DNA from: Nocardioides ungokensis | Lineage (GTDB): Bacteria; Actinomycetota; Actinomycetes; Propionibacteriales; Nocardioidaceae | Length of the DNA: 64,000 nucleotides | Direction: 5' to 3' | Assembly: GCF_013466985.1 (NCBI RefSeq) | Contig: NZ_CP059164.1 | Span: 3,791,001-3,855,000 of the forward strand | Part shown: piece after piece, positions 35,017 through 44,682 of the stretch | Layout of the letters: each line of letters opens with the position of its first letter | How positions within the stretch are numbered: the stretch's first letter is position 1 | The notes under the pieces: model-generated | Told to the model about the DNA's origin: nothing | Database searches by the model: none | The model's input: the letters and a program-made list of their open reading frames with translations, nothing else | Made by a program: the position numbers and the translations under genes

Positions 35017-36585
35017 TCACACGATGGTGCGGTCGTGCCCCTGCCAGTACGGCGCCCGCAGCTCGCGCTTGAGGATCTTGCCGGTGGGGTTGCGCGGGAG
35101 CGCCTCGACGACGTCGACCGACCGCGGGCACTTGAAGTGCGCGAGGTGCTCGCGGCAGTAGGCGATCAGCTCGTCCTCGGTGGCGGAGGCGCCGGGCTTG
35201 AGCGACACCACCGCCTTGACCACCTCGCCCCAGCGGTCGTCGGCACGCCGATCACCGCGACCTCCATGACCGCGGGTGCTCGGCCAGGACCCGCTCGATC
35301 TCGGGCGAGTAGATGTTCTCGCCGCCGCTGATGATCATGTCCTTGAGCCGGTCCTCGACGAAGAGGTAGCCCTCGGCGTCGACCTTGCCCATGTCGCCGG
35401 TGCGGAACCAGCCGTCCGCGGTGACGACCTTGGCGGTCTCCTCGGGCTTGCCCAGGAAGCCCTTCATCAGCTGCTTCGTGCGCAGCCAGATCTCGCCGTG
35501 CTCCCCCGCCGGCAGGTCCTCGAGCGTGGCCGGGTCGACGATCCGCAGCTCCATGCCCGGGAGCGGCAGCCCCGCGGACACGAGCCGCTCGGGGTGCTCG
35601 GCGTCGCGGTGTGCCTCGGGCAGCAGGTGGGTGGCGACGCCGGCCACCTCCGTCAGGCCGTAGACCTGGATGAAGTCGGTGTCGGGCCAGGCCTCCATCG
35701 CCGCGCGCAGCAGCGGCAGCGGCATCGGGGACGCGCCGTAGGTGTAGGTCTTCAGCGCCCCGAACAGCTTGACCGCATCGGGCCCGGCCTGGAGCACCTG
35801 GGCCAGCACCGCCGGCACCAGGAAGGTCCGGTTGGCGCCGCCGAGGATGGCGCCGGCGAGCGACGCGCCGTCCGGCTCGCGGGTCATGATGCTGGGGATG
35901 CCGTCGTGGATCCCGAACAGGACGTACGACGATCCGCCGACGTGGAAGAGCGGCATCGCCACCATGCTCTTGTCGCCGGGCTCGAACTCCCAGCCGTCGT
36001 GGGCGTTCACGGTGTGCTCGACCATGTTGGTGTGGGTGAGCATCACCCCCTTGGGGTGGCCGGTGGTGCCGGAGGAGTACATCACCAGGCAGGTGTCGTC
36101 CGGGTTGACGTCGGCGGGACGTGACATCGGCGTGGGACGCCGCCAGCCAGCCTTCGTTACTCGTCGCCCTCGGCGCCGTCCGGGTCACCTCGATGACCTT
36201 CTCCACGGCGGGCAGCCGGTCGCGGATCTTCTCCAGCAGCGGCACCAGCTCGGTGCCGACGACCAGGACCTTGGCGCCGCTGTCGTTGACCGCGTAGTCG
36301 ACCTCCTCGCCGGCGAGCCGCCAGTTGATGATCGCGTTGGCGGCGCCGAGGGACCCGGCGGCCAGGCTGATCTCGACGCAGGCGGATGGTTCTTGTCCAG
36401 GAAGGCCACACGTCGCCGCGCCCGACCCCCAGCGCGTGCAGCCCGCCGGCGGCGCGGCGTACGCGGTCGTCCCACTCCGCCCAGCTCCAGGTGCGCCGGC
36501 CGTACGTCATCGCCTCGGCATCCGGGGTCTCGGCGGCCCAGTGGGCCAGGCGGTCGTCGACGAAGCGGGGCGTGGGGGCGTCCAT
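35017..36585 (-). CDS. acyl-CoA synthetase, AMP-binding family (several frameshifts)
   Basis: A fatty-acid or aromatic-acid CoA ligase of about 520 residues. In order: RFVDDRLAHWAAETPDAEAM at the start, the P-loop-like VMYSSGTTGHPKGVMLTH, IQVYGLTEVAG, the adenylation hinge WFRTGDMGKVDAEGY and the C-terminal catalytic lysine in NPTGKILKRELR. The frame is broken in at least six places (near 36407, 36380, 36178, 36165, 36125, 35268 and 35233), nearly all one-base losses in G/C runs; every interval reads as conserved ligase. It may still be a working gene in the real genome. The ATG at 36585 begins DAPTPRF. Substrate undetermined. Confidence 0.8.
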
Positions 36586-36631
36586 GAGGCCCGATTGTGA
36601 CCTACGCCACGACCGGCCACAACGACGTCCG

Positions 36632-37863
36632 TCAGCCGGTGCGGCGCAAGCGGCGCACGTCGGGCACGAGCAGGGCCAGGAGGGCGAGCCGCCCATGATC
36701 ACGCCCACGACAACCAGCCACCGCTGGAACCCCACCGCCTCGGCGACCGGCGCGGTCAGCGCCAGGCCCAGCGGGCGGGCCACGAAGGAGCCCACGATTG
36801 TCGAACGAGTAGACCCGCGCGAGCCGGTCCTCCGGGACGTTCTGCTGGATGGAGAGGTCCCAGTTGACGCTGAAGACCTCGAGGCCGAAGCCGTGCAGGA
36901 ACGCCCCAGCAGCACCGGCCACAGCTGGTCGGAGAGCGCCATCGCCAGCGGGAAGGCCGCCGTGAGGGACAGCAGCGCCGTACCGACGAACAGCCCGTGC
37001 GTCGGCCGCCAGCGCAGGCAGACCAGGCCGCCGACGACGAATCCCGCCATGAGCATGCCGAGGGCCAGCCCCCAGGCGGAGCGACCGATCCCGTCGCCGA
37101 CCACGATCGGGCCGAGGACGCCCTGCACGCCTCCGTAGAAAAGGTGGTAAAGCAGGGCCTGCCCGATGAGGATCCACAGCCAGGCGTGCCGCAGGACCTC
37201 GCGGAGCCCGTCGCCGAGGTCGGCGAGCAGCGACGCCCCCTGGGTCTCCGGGCGGGTGTGCGGCACGCGGAGCAGCGCGTAGCAGAGCGCCGCCAGCGAG
37301 TACGTCGTGGCGTCGACCGCGATCGCCCACCCCGGCCCGACGGCCGCCACCAGGAAGCCGCCGGCGGAGAACCCGACGACCGACGCGCTGGTCTGCATCA
37401 GGCGGCGGAGCGCGACAGCTGTGCCGAGGTCGGCCGGCGGCACGGTCAGCCTCGTCATGGCCTGCGACGACGGGCCGCTCAGGGCGGACAGGCACCCGTT
37501 GACCGCTCCGATCACGCCCAGCAGCGGGATGGTCGCCCACCCGCCGACGAGGAGCGTCGCCATCAACGCCTGGGTGACGGCGCTGGCCGCCGCCGAGCCC
37601 TCCATCATCAGCTGCCGGGGCAACCGGTCGCCGAGGACGCCACCGAAGAGGACGGTGACGACCTCGGCGAGGGCGAAGGCGGCCACGACGAGTCCGAGCT
37701 GGCCGGCGGACCCGCCGAGGTCGAGCACGGCGAACGCGAGCGCCACCGGGGTGATCGCGTTGCCGAGCGAGCTGGTCGTGGTGCCGGTCACCAGCAGGCG
37801 GAAGTTGCGCGAGCGCAGGGGTCCACGCGATCGGGGCGTGTCGGGGGCGAGCACATCGGTCAC
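36632..37863 (-). CDS. MFS efflux transporter, MarR-controlled (three frameshifts)
   Basis: A major-facilitator protein of about 410 residues with twelve predicted membrane helices, of the type with enterobactin-exporter-like sequences (LRSRNFRLLVTGTTTSSLGN, then LGGVLGD-like FGGVLGDRLPRQLMM). Frame breaks occur near 36905, 36797 and 36680; corrected segments AFLHGFGLEVFSVNWDLSIQ and VPEDRLARVYSFD fit the family. The GTG at 37863 coincides with the start expected from a TTGACG-N18-TATATT promoter, so it is probably leaderless. It is divergent from a MarR gene and shares its operator; export of a toxic compound that MarR senses is the natural reading. Confidence 0.85.
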
Positions 37864-37869
37864 GCCGGA

Positions 37870-37899
37870 AATATAGTTCGCCAGCGAATTATTCGTCAA
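37870..37899 (-). promoter_or_regulatory. promoter of the MFS gene (leaderless)
   Basis: On the minus strand TTGACG, 18 bases, TATATT, with seven bases to the GTG at 37863. It lies entirely within the MarR operator region. Confidence 0.7.
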
Positions 37900-37905
37900 C
37901 GAACT
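37875..37905. promoter_or_regulatory. MarR-family operator palindrome
   Basis: AGTTCG-N4-CGAAT-T-ATTCG-N4-CGAACT, a perfect 31-bp dyad between the divergent MFS and marR genes. The arms overlap the MFS promoter and end seven bases before the marR -10 box, so a bound dimer (or two) would shut both genes. Confidence 0.85.
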
Positions 37906-37911
37906 AATCGC

Positions 37912-37917
37912 TAGACT
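37912..37917 (+). promoter_or_regulatory. possible -10 box of the marR gene (leaderless)
   Basis: TAGACT with six bases to the ATG at 37924. No strong -35 is visible. Confidence 0.45.
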
Positions 37918-37923
37918 CGAGTC

Positions 37924-38454
37924 ATGACGACGGAGCACGAGGACGACTGGACGGACCGCCACGTCGCTCGCTGGCGGGACCACTGGATCGACGTCCACTT
38001 CGACGACCAGGTGGAGGCCATCGTCACCCGGATCGACCGCCTCGTCCGGCATTTCCAGCGCACCACGAAGGAGGCGCTGGCCGAGGTCGGTCTCCAGGAG
38101 TTCGAGTACAAGACCCTGCACCACCTGATGATCCGCGAGACCCCGGGCCAGGCGAGCCCCTCGGCGCTGGCCCAGGACCTCGAGATCAGCGGCGCCGGGA
38201 TGACCGGGCGCCTCGACCTGCTGGAGAAGGCCGGGTGGATCCAGCGGCGCGCCTCGCCCGACGACCGGCGCCGGGTGGACATCGAGATCACCCGGGCGGG
38301 CGCCGACATCTGGCGCCGCGCCATGGACCTGCGCGGTCGGTCCGAGGAGCAGGTGGTGACCGAGCTGACCCAGGAGGAGCGCGACACGCTGGCGCGGCTG
38401 CTCAAGAAGCTGACCCTGGCGGCCGAGGCCGCGGAGTCGCCGCCGAATTCTTGA
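37924..38454 (+). CDS. MarR-family transcriptional regulator
   Basis: A 176-residue winged-helix repressor. The DNA-binding part is SALAQDLEISGAGMTGRLDL and the wing has RASPDDRRRVDIEIT, both typical of MarR. It is divergent from the MFS transporter with a 60-bp gap holding a perfect palindrome, so it most likely represses both genes until a small ligand binds. Its own mRNA appears leaderless. Frame intact, unlike its target. Confidence 0.92.
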   Translation: MTTEHEDDWTDRHVARWRDHWIDVHFDDQVEAIVTRIDRLVRHFQRTTKEALAEVGLQEFEYKTLHHLMIRETPGQASPSALAQDLEISGAGMTGRLDLLEKAGWIQRRASPDDRRRVDIEITRAGADIWRRAMDLRGRSEEQVVTELTQEERDTLARLLKKLTLAAEAAESPPNS

Positions 38455-38509
38455 TCGACCCCCAGTCACGTCTCAGGATGGTCACAGGGACGCAATCCAG
38501 AGTGGAGGC

Positions 38510-39769
38510 ATGACCGACACCCCCTCCGTCCCGCCTCCGGGCGAAAGGCCGAGCGCTCCCCCGCCGTACCCGTCGCCGTACCCGATGTCCCCCCCTGCGG
38601 GCGGTCCTCCGCCGACGCCGCCCGGTGGGCCGACGACGACGCGGCGCAGCGGTCGGTCGGCCTTCGCGGCCTCGGTCGTGACGGCCTCCCTGCTCGTGGG
38701 CGGGGCGGCGGGGGTGGCCGGCGCGGCCGCCTGGGACCAGTGGGGTACGACGGGCTCCGGCTCGGCCACCGCCTCATCGGCCCGGACCACCTCGCAGGTC
38801 GTGGACACCCCCAGCCAGCCGGCGGCCAACGGGTCGGTCCAGCAGGTCGCCAAGGAGGTCCTCCCCTCGGTGGTCAAGATCGACGTCGCAGGTCCGCAGG
38901 AGGCAGGGTCCGGCTCGGGCATCATCCTCAGCTCGGACGGCCAGATCCTCACCAACAACCACGTGGTGGCGATCGCGGGCGGCTCGGGCTCCATCTCGGT
39001 CTCCTTCAACGACGGCACGTCGGCCAAGGCCAAGGTGCTCGGCACCGACCCGCTCACCGACACCGCCGTGATCCAGGCGGAGAACGTCAGCGGCCTGACC
39101 CCGGCGACGATCGGCAAGTCCTCCGACCTCGCGGTCGGCCAGGGCGTCGTGGCGATCGGCTCGCCGTTCGGGCTCGAGTCGACCGTCACCAGCGGCATCG
39201 TGAGCGCCCTGAACCGCCCCGTCGACGTGGGCTCGGACTCCCAGGGCAACAGCACGGTCTACCCCGCCATCCAGACCGACGCGGCGATCAACCCCGGCAA
39301 CAGCGGTGGGCCGCTCGTGGACCTGAACGGTCACGTCGTCGGCATCGACGCCTCGATCCAGACCACGAACTCCTCCAGCACCGACCAGGGCGGATCGATC
39401 GGGCTCGGCTTCGCGATCCCGATCGACGAGGTCATGCCGATCGTCGACCAGATGGCCAACGGCCAGACGCCGACCCACGCCCGTCTGGGGATCTCGGTGT
39501 CCGACGTGGCCGGCAACAACACCTCGCTGGCCGAGGGTGCCCAGATCCGCGACGTCACCAGCGGCTCGACGGCCGCCAGCGCCGGTCTGCAGGTCGGCGA
39601 CGTGATCACCAAGGTCGACGACCACCAGATCACCAGCTCGGACTCCCTGGTCGCGACGATCCGCTCCTACCGTCCCGGCGACAAGGTCACCGTGACGTAC
39701 CAGCGAGGCGGCGCCACCAAGACCGTCCAGCTGACCCTGGACTCCGACGCCGGTTCGTCGAACTCCTGA
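38510..39769 (+). CDS. membrane-anchored HtrA/DegP-type serine protease
   Basis: A 419-residue protease. The first 48 residues are Pro-rich and cytosolic, one membrane helix spans about 50-72, and the trypsin-like domain follows outside, with the triad His151 (TNNHVV), Asp184 (LTDTAV) and Ser265 (GNSGGP). A PDZ domain (about 325-410; LGISVSDVAGNN, AGLQVGDVITKVDD) binds substrate C-termini. The layout matches mycobacterial PepD/HtrA, which handle misfolded envelope proteins. It starts 55 bases after the marR gene, with GGAGG just upstream of the ATG. No two-component regulator is adjacent. Confidence 0.93.
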   Translation: MTDTPSVPPPGERPSAPPPYPSPYPMSPPAGGPPPTPPGGPTTTRRSGRSAFAASVVTASLLVGGAAGVAGAAAWDQWGTTGSGSATASSARTTSQVVDTPSQPAANGSVQQVAKEVLPSVVKIDVAGPQEAGSGSGIILSSDGQILTNNHVVAIAGGSGSISVSFNDGTSAKAKVLGTDPLTDTAVIQAENVSGLTPATIGKSSDLAVGQGVVAIGSPFGLESTVTSGIVSALNRPVDVGSDSQGNSTVYPAIQTDAAINPGNSGGPLVDLNGHVVGIDASIQTTNSSSTDQGGSIGLGFAIPIDEVMPIVDQMANGQTPTHARLGISVSDVAGNNTSLAEGAQIRDVTSGSTAASAGLQVGDVITKVDDHQITSSDSLVATIRSYRPGDKVTVTYQRGGATKTVQLTLDSDAGSSNS

Positions 39770-39779
39770 GCCACACGAC
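39765..39779 (+). repeat. 15-bp match to the AbiEi-flanking repeat
   Basis: CCTGAGCCACACGAC, identical to the second half of the 33-bp repeats at 23.6 and 24.6 kb. It spans the stop codon of the protease gene and runs into its terminator hairpin. Confidence 0.6.
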
Positions 39780-39811
39780 GCGCGGACATGGGTGAGAGCA
39801 TCCCGCGCGTC
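39777..39811 (+). terminator. hairpin after the HtrA-type protease gene
   Basis: A 9-bp inverted repeat (GACGCGCGG ... CCGCGCGTC) with a 17-base loop, starting eight bases past the stop codon. No T tract. It could serve both this gene and the converging ABC-F gene. Confidence 0.5.
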
Positions 39812-39910
39812 ATGCCCCCGAGAGCGGCGGGGCCCCGCGACCACATGGTCCGTCTCCCAGACGGTCGTCGGGGTCCCGCCCTCCCGCGTCCGGCTCGATG
39901 ACCACAGCGG

Positions 39911-41596
39911 TCATCGGACCCGCTGCACCCTGCCCTCGTCCCACACCGGCTCCGGAGCCTCGTAGACACCGCCGTCCGCGCCGTACACGAGGAACCGGTC
40001 GAAGCCGCGGGCGAACCAGCGGTCGTGGGTCACCGCCAGGACGGTGCCGTCGAAGGCCTCCAGACCCTCCTCGAGCGCCTCGGCCGACTGCACGTCGAGG
40101 TTGTCGGTGGGCTCGTCGAGCAGGAGCAGGGTGGCGCCGGAGAGCTCGAGCAGCAGGATCTGGAAGCGGGCCTGCTGGCCCCCGGACAGCGACTCGAACC
40201 GCTGGTCGGCGGCGTGCGCGAGCTCGTAGCGGTCCAGCACCCGGCTGGCCTGCTCGCGGCCCATCCCGTCGCGATGCTGGTCCCCGCGGTGCAGGATCTC
40301 CAGCAGGGTCCGCCCCATCAGCTCTGGGTGCTCGTGCGTCTGGACGAACCAGCCCGGCCGCACCCGGGCACCCAGCTTCGCCTTGCCGGTGTGGTCCACC
40401 GGCGCCACCGCGACCTCGCCGACCGGCTGGTGCTCGACGTCCGGGTCGGAGCCTCCGGCCGCCAGCAGCCGCAGGAAGTGGGACTTGCCGGACCCGTTGG
40501 AGCCGAGCACGGCCACCCGCTCGCCGTACCAGACCTCGAGGTCGAAGGGCTGCATCAGTCCGGTGAGCTCGAGCTGCTCGCAGACGACGGCGCGCTTGCC
40601 GGTGCGGCCGCCCTTGAGCCGCATCGTCACCTGCTGCTCGCGTGGCTGCTCGGTCGGCGGCCCGGCCTCCTCGAACTTCCGCAGCCGCGTCTGCGCGGCC
40701 TGGTAGCGGCTGGCCATCCCGTCGTTGTACGCCGCCTTCTGCTTGTACATGAGCACCAGCGCCTTGAGCTTCGCGTGCTCCTCGTCCCAGCGCCGCCGCA
40801 GCTCCTCGAAGCGCGCGAACCGGTCCCGCCGCGCCTCGTGGTACGACGCGAACCCACCGGGGTGCGTCCACACCAGGTTTCCGGCGCTGCCCAGCTCGAC
40901 GGTCACCACCCGCGTGGCCGTGTTGGCGAGCAGCTCACGGTCGTGGCTGATGTAGAGGATGGTCTTGTCGGACTCCCGGATCCGCTGCTCGAGCCAGATC
41001 TTGCCGGGCACGTCGAGGAAGTTGTCGGGCTCGTCGAGCAGCAGCACCTCGTCGGGCCCGCGCAGGAGGAACTCCAGCACCAGCCGCTTCTGCTCGCCGC
41101 CCGACAGCGTGCGCAGCTCCCGGTACTTGGCCCGGTCGTAGGAGACGCCGAGGCCGGCCATGGTGCACACGTCCCAGGTGACCTCGAGGTCGTAGCCGCC
41201 GGCGTCGGCGTACTCCGCGAGTGCGGTGGCGTAGGCCATCTGGGTCTTCTCGTCCTCCGCATCCATCAGCGCGCGCTCGCACCGGTCCACCTCGACGGCC
41301 GCGGCCCGGATCCGCGGTGGTGAGACCGACAGCAGCAGGTCGGCCACCGTGGGCGCCTCGCCGAGACCGGCGCCGACCATCTGCCTCATGACGCCCAGCC
41401 CACCCGTGCGGGTGACCACCCCGGCGTGCGGGACCAGGTCACCGGTGACGATCCTCAGCAGGGTGGTCTTGCCGGCGCCGTTGGCGCCGACGAGGGCCAC
41501 CTTGGCGCCCTCGCCGACCCGGAACGACACGTCGTCCAGCAGCACCCGCCCGTCCGGCAGCTCGTAGCGCACCCCGGCGACATCCACGTGACCCAC
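39911..41596 (-). CDS. ABC-F family ATPase
   Basis: A 561-residue soluble protein with two ABC ATPase domains and no membrane helices. Walker A motifs are GANGAGKTT (about residue 37) and GSNGSGKSH (about 370); signatures are LSGGEQKRLVLEF and LSGGQQARFQILLL; Walker B stretches end LLLDEPDN and LLLDEPTDNLD. The linker (EELRRRWDEEHAKLKALVLM) is the arm that enters the ribosome exit site in ABC-F factors. It may rescue stalled or antibiotic-bound ribosomes; no resistance class is assigned. Note DEPDN in the first domain in place of the usual DEPTN. The start is GTG at 41596. Confidence 0.9.
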   Translation of the reverse strand: MGHVDVAGVRYELPDGRVLLDDVSFRVGEGAKVALVGANGAGKTTLLRIVTGDLVPHAGVVTRTGGLGVMRQMVGAGLGEAPTVADLLLSVSPPRIRAAAVEVDRCERALMDAEDEKTQMAYATALAEYADAGGYDLEVTWDVCTMAGLGVSYDRAKYRELRTLSGGEQKRLVLEFLLRGPDEVLLLDEPDNFLDVPGKIWLEQRIRESDKTILYISHDRELLANTATRVVTVELGSAGNLVWTHPGGFASYHEARRDRFARFEELRRRWDEEHAKLKALVLMYKQKAAYNDGMASRYQAAQTRLRKFEEAGPPTEQPREQQVTMRLKGGRTGKRAVVCEQLELTGLMQPFDLEVWYGERVAVLGSNGSGKSHFLRLLAAGGSDPDVEHQPVGEVAVAPVDHTGKAKLGARVRPGWFVQTHEHPELMGRTLLEILHRGDQHRDGMGREQASRVLDRYELAHAADQRFESLSGGQQARFQILLLELSGATLLLLDEPTDNLDVQSAEALEEGLEAFDGTVLAVTHDRWFARGFDRFLVYGADGGVYEAPEPVWDEGRVQRVR

Positions 41597-41782
41597 GAGG
41601 GTCGATTCTCCGCCATCGCCGCGATCGGGGCATCCCGATTAGTGGGGCCGCCGGCGCGGACAACGCCTCCTGCGGGAGCGATACGGAAACCCGAGGGCTG
41701 CACACAGGGAACTCACAAGGTGGCGGGTCACCGTGAAGGCGTACCCGGTTTCCACCCGAGGATCCCGACCCGAGGAGTCACC

Positions 41783-42052
41783 ATGACCACCGACCGCACC
41801 ACCAGCATCCGCCGCACCAACGGCGTGCGCCGCTCGCTCCTGGTCGGCGCCGTCACGGCCTCGCTCGGGGTGACCGCCGCCTGCGGCATCGCCGCCCAGA
41901 ACAGCGCTGGCTCGAGCACCGGGTCCGGCAGCGGGACCACCACCTCGAACCACGTCTCGACGAAGGCCCACCAGAACAGCGCGAGCGGTACGACCACCCT
42001 GCAGCAGGGCTCGACGGGCACCGCTTCCCACGCCACGTCCACGGGGTCCTGA
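41783..42052 (+). CDS. small exported Ser/Thr/Gly-rich protein
   Basis: An 89-residue protein with a basic start, a hydrophobic stretch (SLLVGAVTASLGVTAACG) that is a signal peptide or a weak lipobox ending at Cys34, and then a low-complexity tail of Ser, Thr, Gly, Asn and Gln. A GAGGAG ribosome site precedes the ATG. Its stop is one base before the ApbE gene, so it belongs to that operon. It does not contain an FMN-binding domain, but its position is where flavinylated partners occur in similar operons; the SGTTT motifs could be tested as acceptors. That is speculation. Confidence 0.65.
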   Translation: MTTDRTTSIRRTNGVRRSLLVGAVTASLGVTAACGIAAQNSAGSSTGSGSGTTTSNHVSTKAHQNSASGTTTLQQGSTGTASHATSTGS

Positions 42053-42053
42053 C

Positions 42054-42965
42054 ATGGTCGCCGCACGTGACTGGGAGCTGTGGAGCACCCGCGCGCGCCT
42101 CGTCGTGACCGACCCCGGAGCACTCGACCCGGCACTGGTCCTGGTCGATGACCTCCTGGCCGAGGTCGAAGTCGCCGCGAGCAGGTTCCGCCCCGACTCG
42201 GAGGTGAGCACGCTGCGCCCCGGCGCTGACGGGACCGTGGAGGTCTCCCCGATGCTGGCCGACCTGCTCGGCGAGGCACTCGCGGCCGCGGAGCAGACGG
42301 ACGGCGCGGTGGATCCCACCATCGGCGCCACCTTGGCAGCGCTCGGCTACGACCGCGACATCCGGCTGGTCGAGAGCGGCACCGGGCTGGTCGCCCTGGT
42401 CCGGCCGGTGCCGGGCTGGCGGACCCTCCACCTGACCGGCCGGCGGCTGCGGCTGCCCGAGGGCCTCGAGCTGGACCTGGGCGCCACCGCCAAGGCGGTC
42501 GCCGCCGACCGGGCTGCCGCGCTGGTCGCCGAGCGCCTCGGCGTGGGCGTGCTGGTGAGCCTGGGCGGGGACATCGCCACGGCCGGGCGTGCGCCCGAGG
42601 GCGGCTGGCAGGTCCGGGTCCAGGACACCGACACCGACCCGGCCGCCCAGGTCTCGATGCCGGCCGGCACCGCCCTGGCGACCTCCAGCACGGTGCGGCG
42701 CACCTGGCGCCGCGGCGACGAGACGCTCCACCACATCGTCGACCCCGCCACCGGCCGGCCGGCCGAGCCGGTCTGGCGCAGCGTCAGCGTGGCGGCCGGC
42801 TCCTGCGCCGTTGCCAACGCCGCCGCCACCGCCACCATCGTGAAGGGCGAGGCGGGCCTGGCCTGGCTCTCCGCGCAGAATCTGCCCGCCCGGCTCGTCG
42901 ACCGCCACGGCGCGGTCCACCTGCGCAGCGGCTGGCCCGAGGAACCGAAGGGCGAAGCGGCATGA
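42054..42965 (+). CDS. apbE: FAD:protein FMN transferase (ApbE family)
   Basis: A 303-residue ApbE-type flavin transferase that links FMN to Thr/Ser of target proteins. Signature segments: FRPDSEVSTLRPG (residues about 45-57), LDLGATAKAVAADRAAAL, VSLGGDIATAGRAPEGGW and the Mg-site region LHHIVDPATGRPAEP. No signal peptide is visible, so it may act inside the cell or be exported by another route. It overlaps the next gene by four bases (ATGA). Acts in an operon with redox proteins, giving it plausible substrates. Confidence 0.92.
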   Translation: MVAARDWELWSTRARLVVTDPGALDPALVLVDDLLAEVEVAASRFRPDSEVSTLRPGADGTVEVSPMLADLLGEALAAAEQTDGAVDPTIGATLAALGYDRDIRLVESGTGLVALVRPVPGWRTLHLTGRRLRLPEGLELDLGATAKAVAADRAAALVAERLGVGVLVSLGGDIATAGRAPEGGWQVRVQDTDTDPAAQVSMPAGTALATSSTVRRTWRRGDETLHHIVDPATGRPAEPVWRSVSVAAGSCAVANAAATATIVKGEAGLAWLSAQNLPARLVDRHGAVHLRSGWPEEPKGEAA

Positions 42966-43522
42966 ACGAGGCCCTGTGGGCCCTCGGACGTGGGACGGGG
43001 ATCGTCGCCCTGGTGATGTTCACGATCACGCTGGTGCTCGGCATCGCCACCCACTCCGGCCGCTCGCTGGGCGGCCTGGGCCGGTTCGGCGTCGCGGACG
43101 TCCACCGCACCGCCGCCCTCACCGGCGTCGGCCTGATCGCCGTGCACGTGGGCAGCCTCCTCTTCGACCCCTTCGCCCAGCTGCGGCTGGTGGACGTGCT
43201 CTTCCCCTTCCTCGGCGCCTACCGGCCGTTCTGGCTGGGCCTCGGCACCCTGGCCCTCGACCTCCTGGCCGTCGTCACCGTGGTGAGCCTGCTCCGCCAC
43301 CGGGTGGGGCCCCGGGTCTTCCGGGCGGTCCACTGGCTCACCTATGTCCTCTGGCCGGTCGCTTGGCTCCACGCGCTCGGTACCGGCACCGACGCCGGAT
43401 CCGTGTGGATGACCGGCGTGGCCGCGACCTGCTTCGCGGCCGTCACCGCCGCCGTCGGCTGGCGGCTGCTCCCGTCGTACGGCGAACGCGGCCGCACCCG
43501 TACCCCCCGAAAGAGCCTGTGA
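42962..43522 (+). CDS. ferric-reductase-like transmembrane protein
   Basis: A 186-residue integral membrane protein with five or six helices. Histidines in the helices (GVADVHRTAALTGVGLIAVH, FRAVHWLTYVLWPVAWLHAL) have the spacing of the two-heme ferric reductase-like domain (YedZ/NOX type). It lacks the FAD/NAD domain, so electrons must come from partners, most likely the NuoF-like protein and ferredoxin encoded next. Start and stop both overlap neighbouring genes (ATGA and TGATG). Confidence 0.87.
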   Translation: MNEALWALGRGTGIVALVMFTITLVLGIATHSGRSLGGLGRFGVADVHRTAALTGVGLIAVHVGSLLFDPFAQLRLVDVLFPFLGAYRPFWLGLGTLALDLLAVVTVVSLLRHRVGPRVFRAVHWLTYVLWPVAWLHALGTGTDAGSVWMTGVAATCFAAVTAAVGWRLLPSYGERGRTRTPRKSL

Positions 43523-44682
43523 TGACCACGATGACCCTCAGCGACACCCGACGCCTGCTCGCAGCGGAGCCGATGGGCACGCTCCCGCGCCTCTCCCCCG
43601 ACACGCTGCTGGCCCTGGCCGACGACGCCGGGCTGACCGGCCGTGGTGGCGCGGGCTTCCCGACCGCGATCAAGGTGCGCGCGGTCACGCAGGGGCGGCG
43701 GGCCCCGGTGGTCGTGGGCAACGCGATGGAGGGCGAGCCGTTGAGCTACAAGGACGCGGTGCTGCTCACTCGCGTGCCGTACCTCGTCGTGGACGGGCTC
43801 GCGATCGTCGCCCGGGCGCTGGGCGCCCACGAGGCGGTGCTCGCGGTCGGCCCCGAGATCGACCCGACCGCCGCGATCGAGGCGGCCCGCACCCGTGGCG
43901 TCCAGGTGGCCCATCTCGAGGGCGGCTTCGTCGCCGGTCAGGAGTCCGCGCTGGTCAACCAGCTCGACGGGCGTCCGGCGATCCCCGGCGACCCGCTCGT
44001 CCGGGTGACCACGAGGGGGGTCTACGGCCGTCCTACGCTGGTGCTCAACGCGGAGACCCTGGCCCAGCTGGGGCTCATCGCCCGCCACGGCGTGGCGTGG
44101 TTTCGCGAGGCCGGCCTCCCCGAGGACCCCGGCACGTCCCTGTTCTCCATCAGCGGGTCCGTGGAGCACGCCGGCGTCGTGGAGGCGCCACGGGGCAGCC
44201 TCCTCGGCGACGTGCTGGCCTCGGCCGGGCCGGTGCACCCGGTCGCCGTGCTCGTCGGTGGCTTCCACGGCGCCTGGGTCCCGGCCACGGCCCCGGCCAC
44301 CCGGCTGACCGCCCACGACCTCAAGCCGTACGGCGCCGCCGTCGGCGCGGGTGTCCTGCACGTGCTCGGGCACGACACCTGCCCGATCCGGATGGCGGCC
44401 GGGATCGCGGGCTACCTCGCCGAGGAGTCCGCTGCCCAGTGCGGGCCGTGCATCAACGGCCTGCCCCGGATGGCCGACGCGCTGGAGCGGCTCGCCGACC
44501 GGGTCCCCGACCCGGGACTTCCCTCCGAGATCGACCGGATGCGACTGCTCGTCACCGGTCGCGGCGCCTGCGCCCACCCCGACGGCACCGCGCGGATGGT
44601 CGCCAGCACCATGCGGGTGTTCGCCGACCACGTGAGCCGACACCTCGCCGGGCACTGCGAGATCGAGGGAGGCCGACGATGA
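43522..44682 (+). CDS. NuoF/RnfC-like NADH-binding flavoprotein
   Basis: A 386-residue relative of the 51-kDa NADH dehydrogenase subunit. Present are the nucleotide-binding GRGGAGFPTAIKVRAV, the FMN site GNAMEGEPLSYKDAVLL, a SLBB-like middle part (DVLASAGPVHPVAVLVGG) and an iron-sulfur region EESAAQCGPCINGLPRM plus GRGACAHPDG. Compared with NuoF, the first cluster cysteine is Ala; a cysteine in HDTCPIRM may replace it. It probably takes electrons from NAD(P)H and gives them to the ferredoxin or the heme membrane protein. Its start shares a base with the stop of the preceding gene. Confidence 0.85.
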   Translation: MTTMTLSDTRRLLAAEPMGTLPRLSPDTLLALADDAGLTGRGGAGFPTAIKVRAVTQGRRAPVVVGNAMEGEPLSYKDAVLLTRVPYLVVDGLAIVARALGAHEAVLAVGPEIDPTAAIEAARTRGVQVAHLEGGFVAGQESALVNQLDGRPAIPGDPLVRVTTRGVYGRPTLVLNAETLAQLGLIARHGVAWFREAGLPEDPGTSLFSISGSVEHAGVVEAPRGSLLGDVLASAGPVHPVAVLVGGFHGAWVPATAPATRLTAHDLKPYGAAVGAGVLHVLGHDTCPIRMAAGIAGYLAEESAAQCGPCINGLPRMADALERLADRVPDPGLPSEIDRMRLLVTGRGACAHPDGTARMVASTMRVFADHVSRHLAGHCEIEGGRR

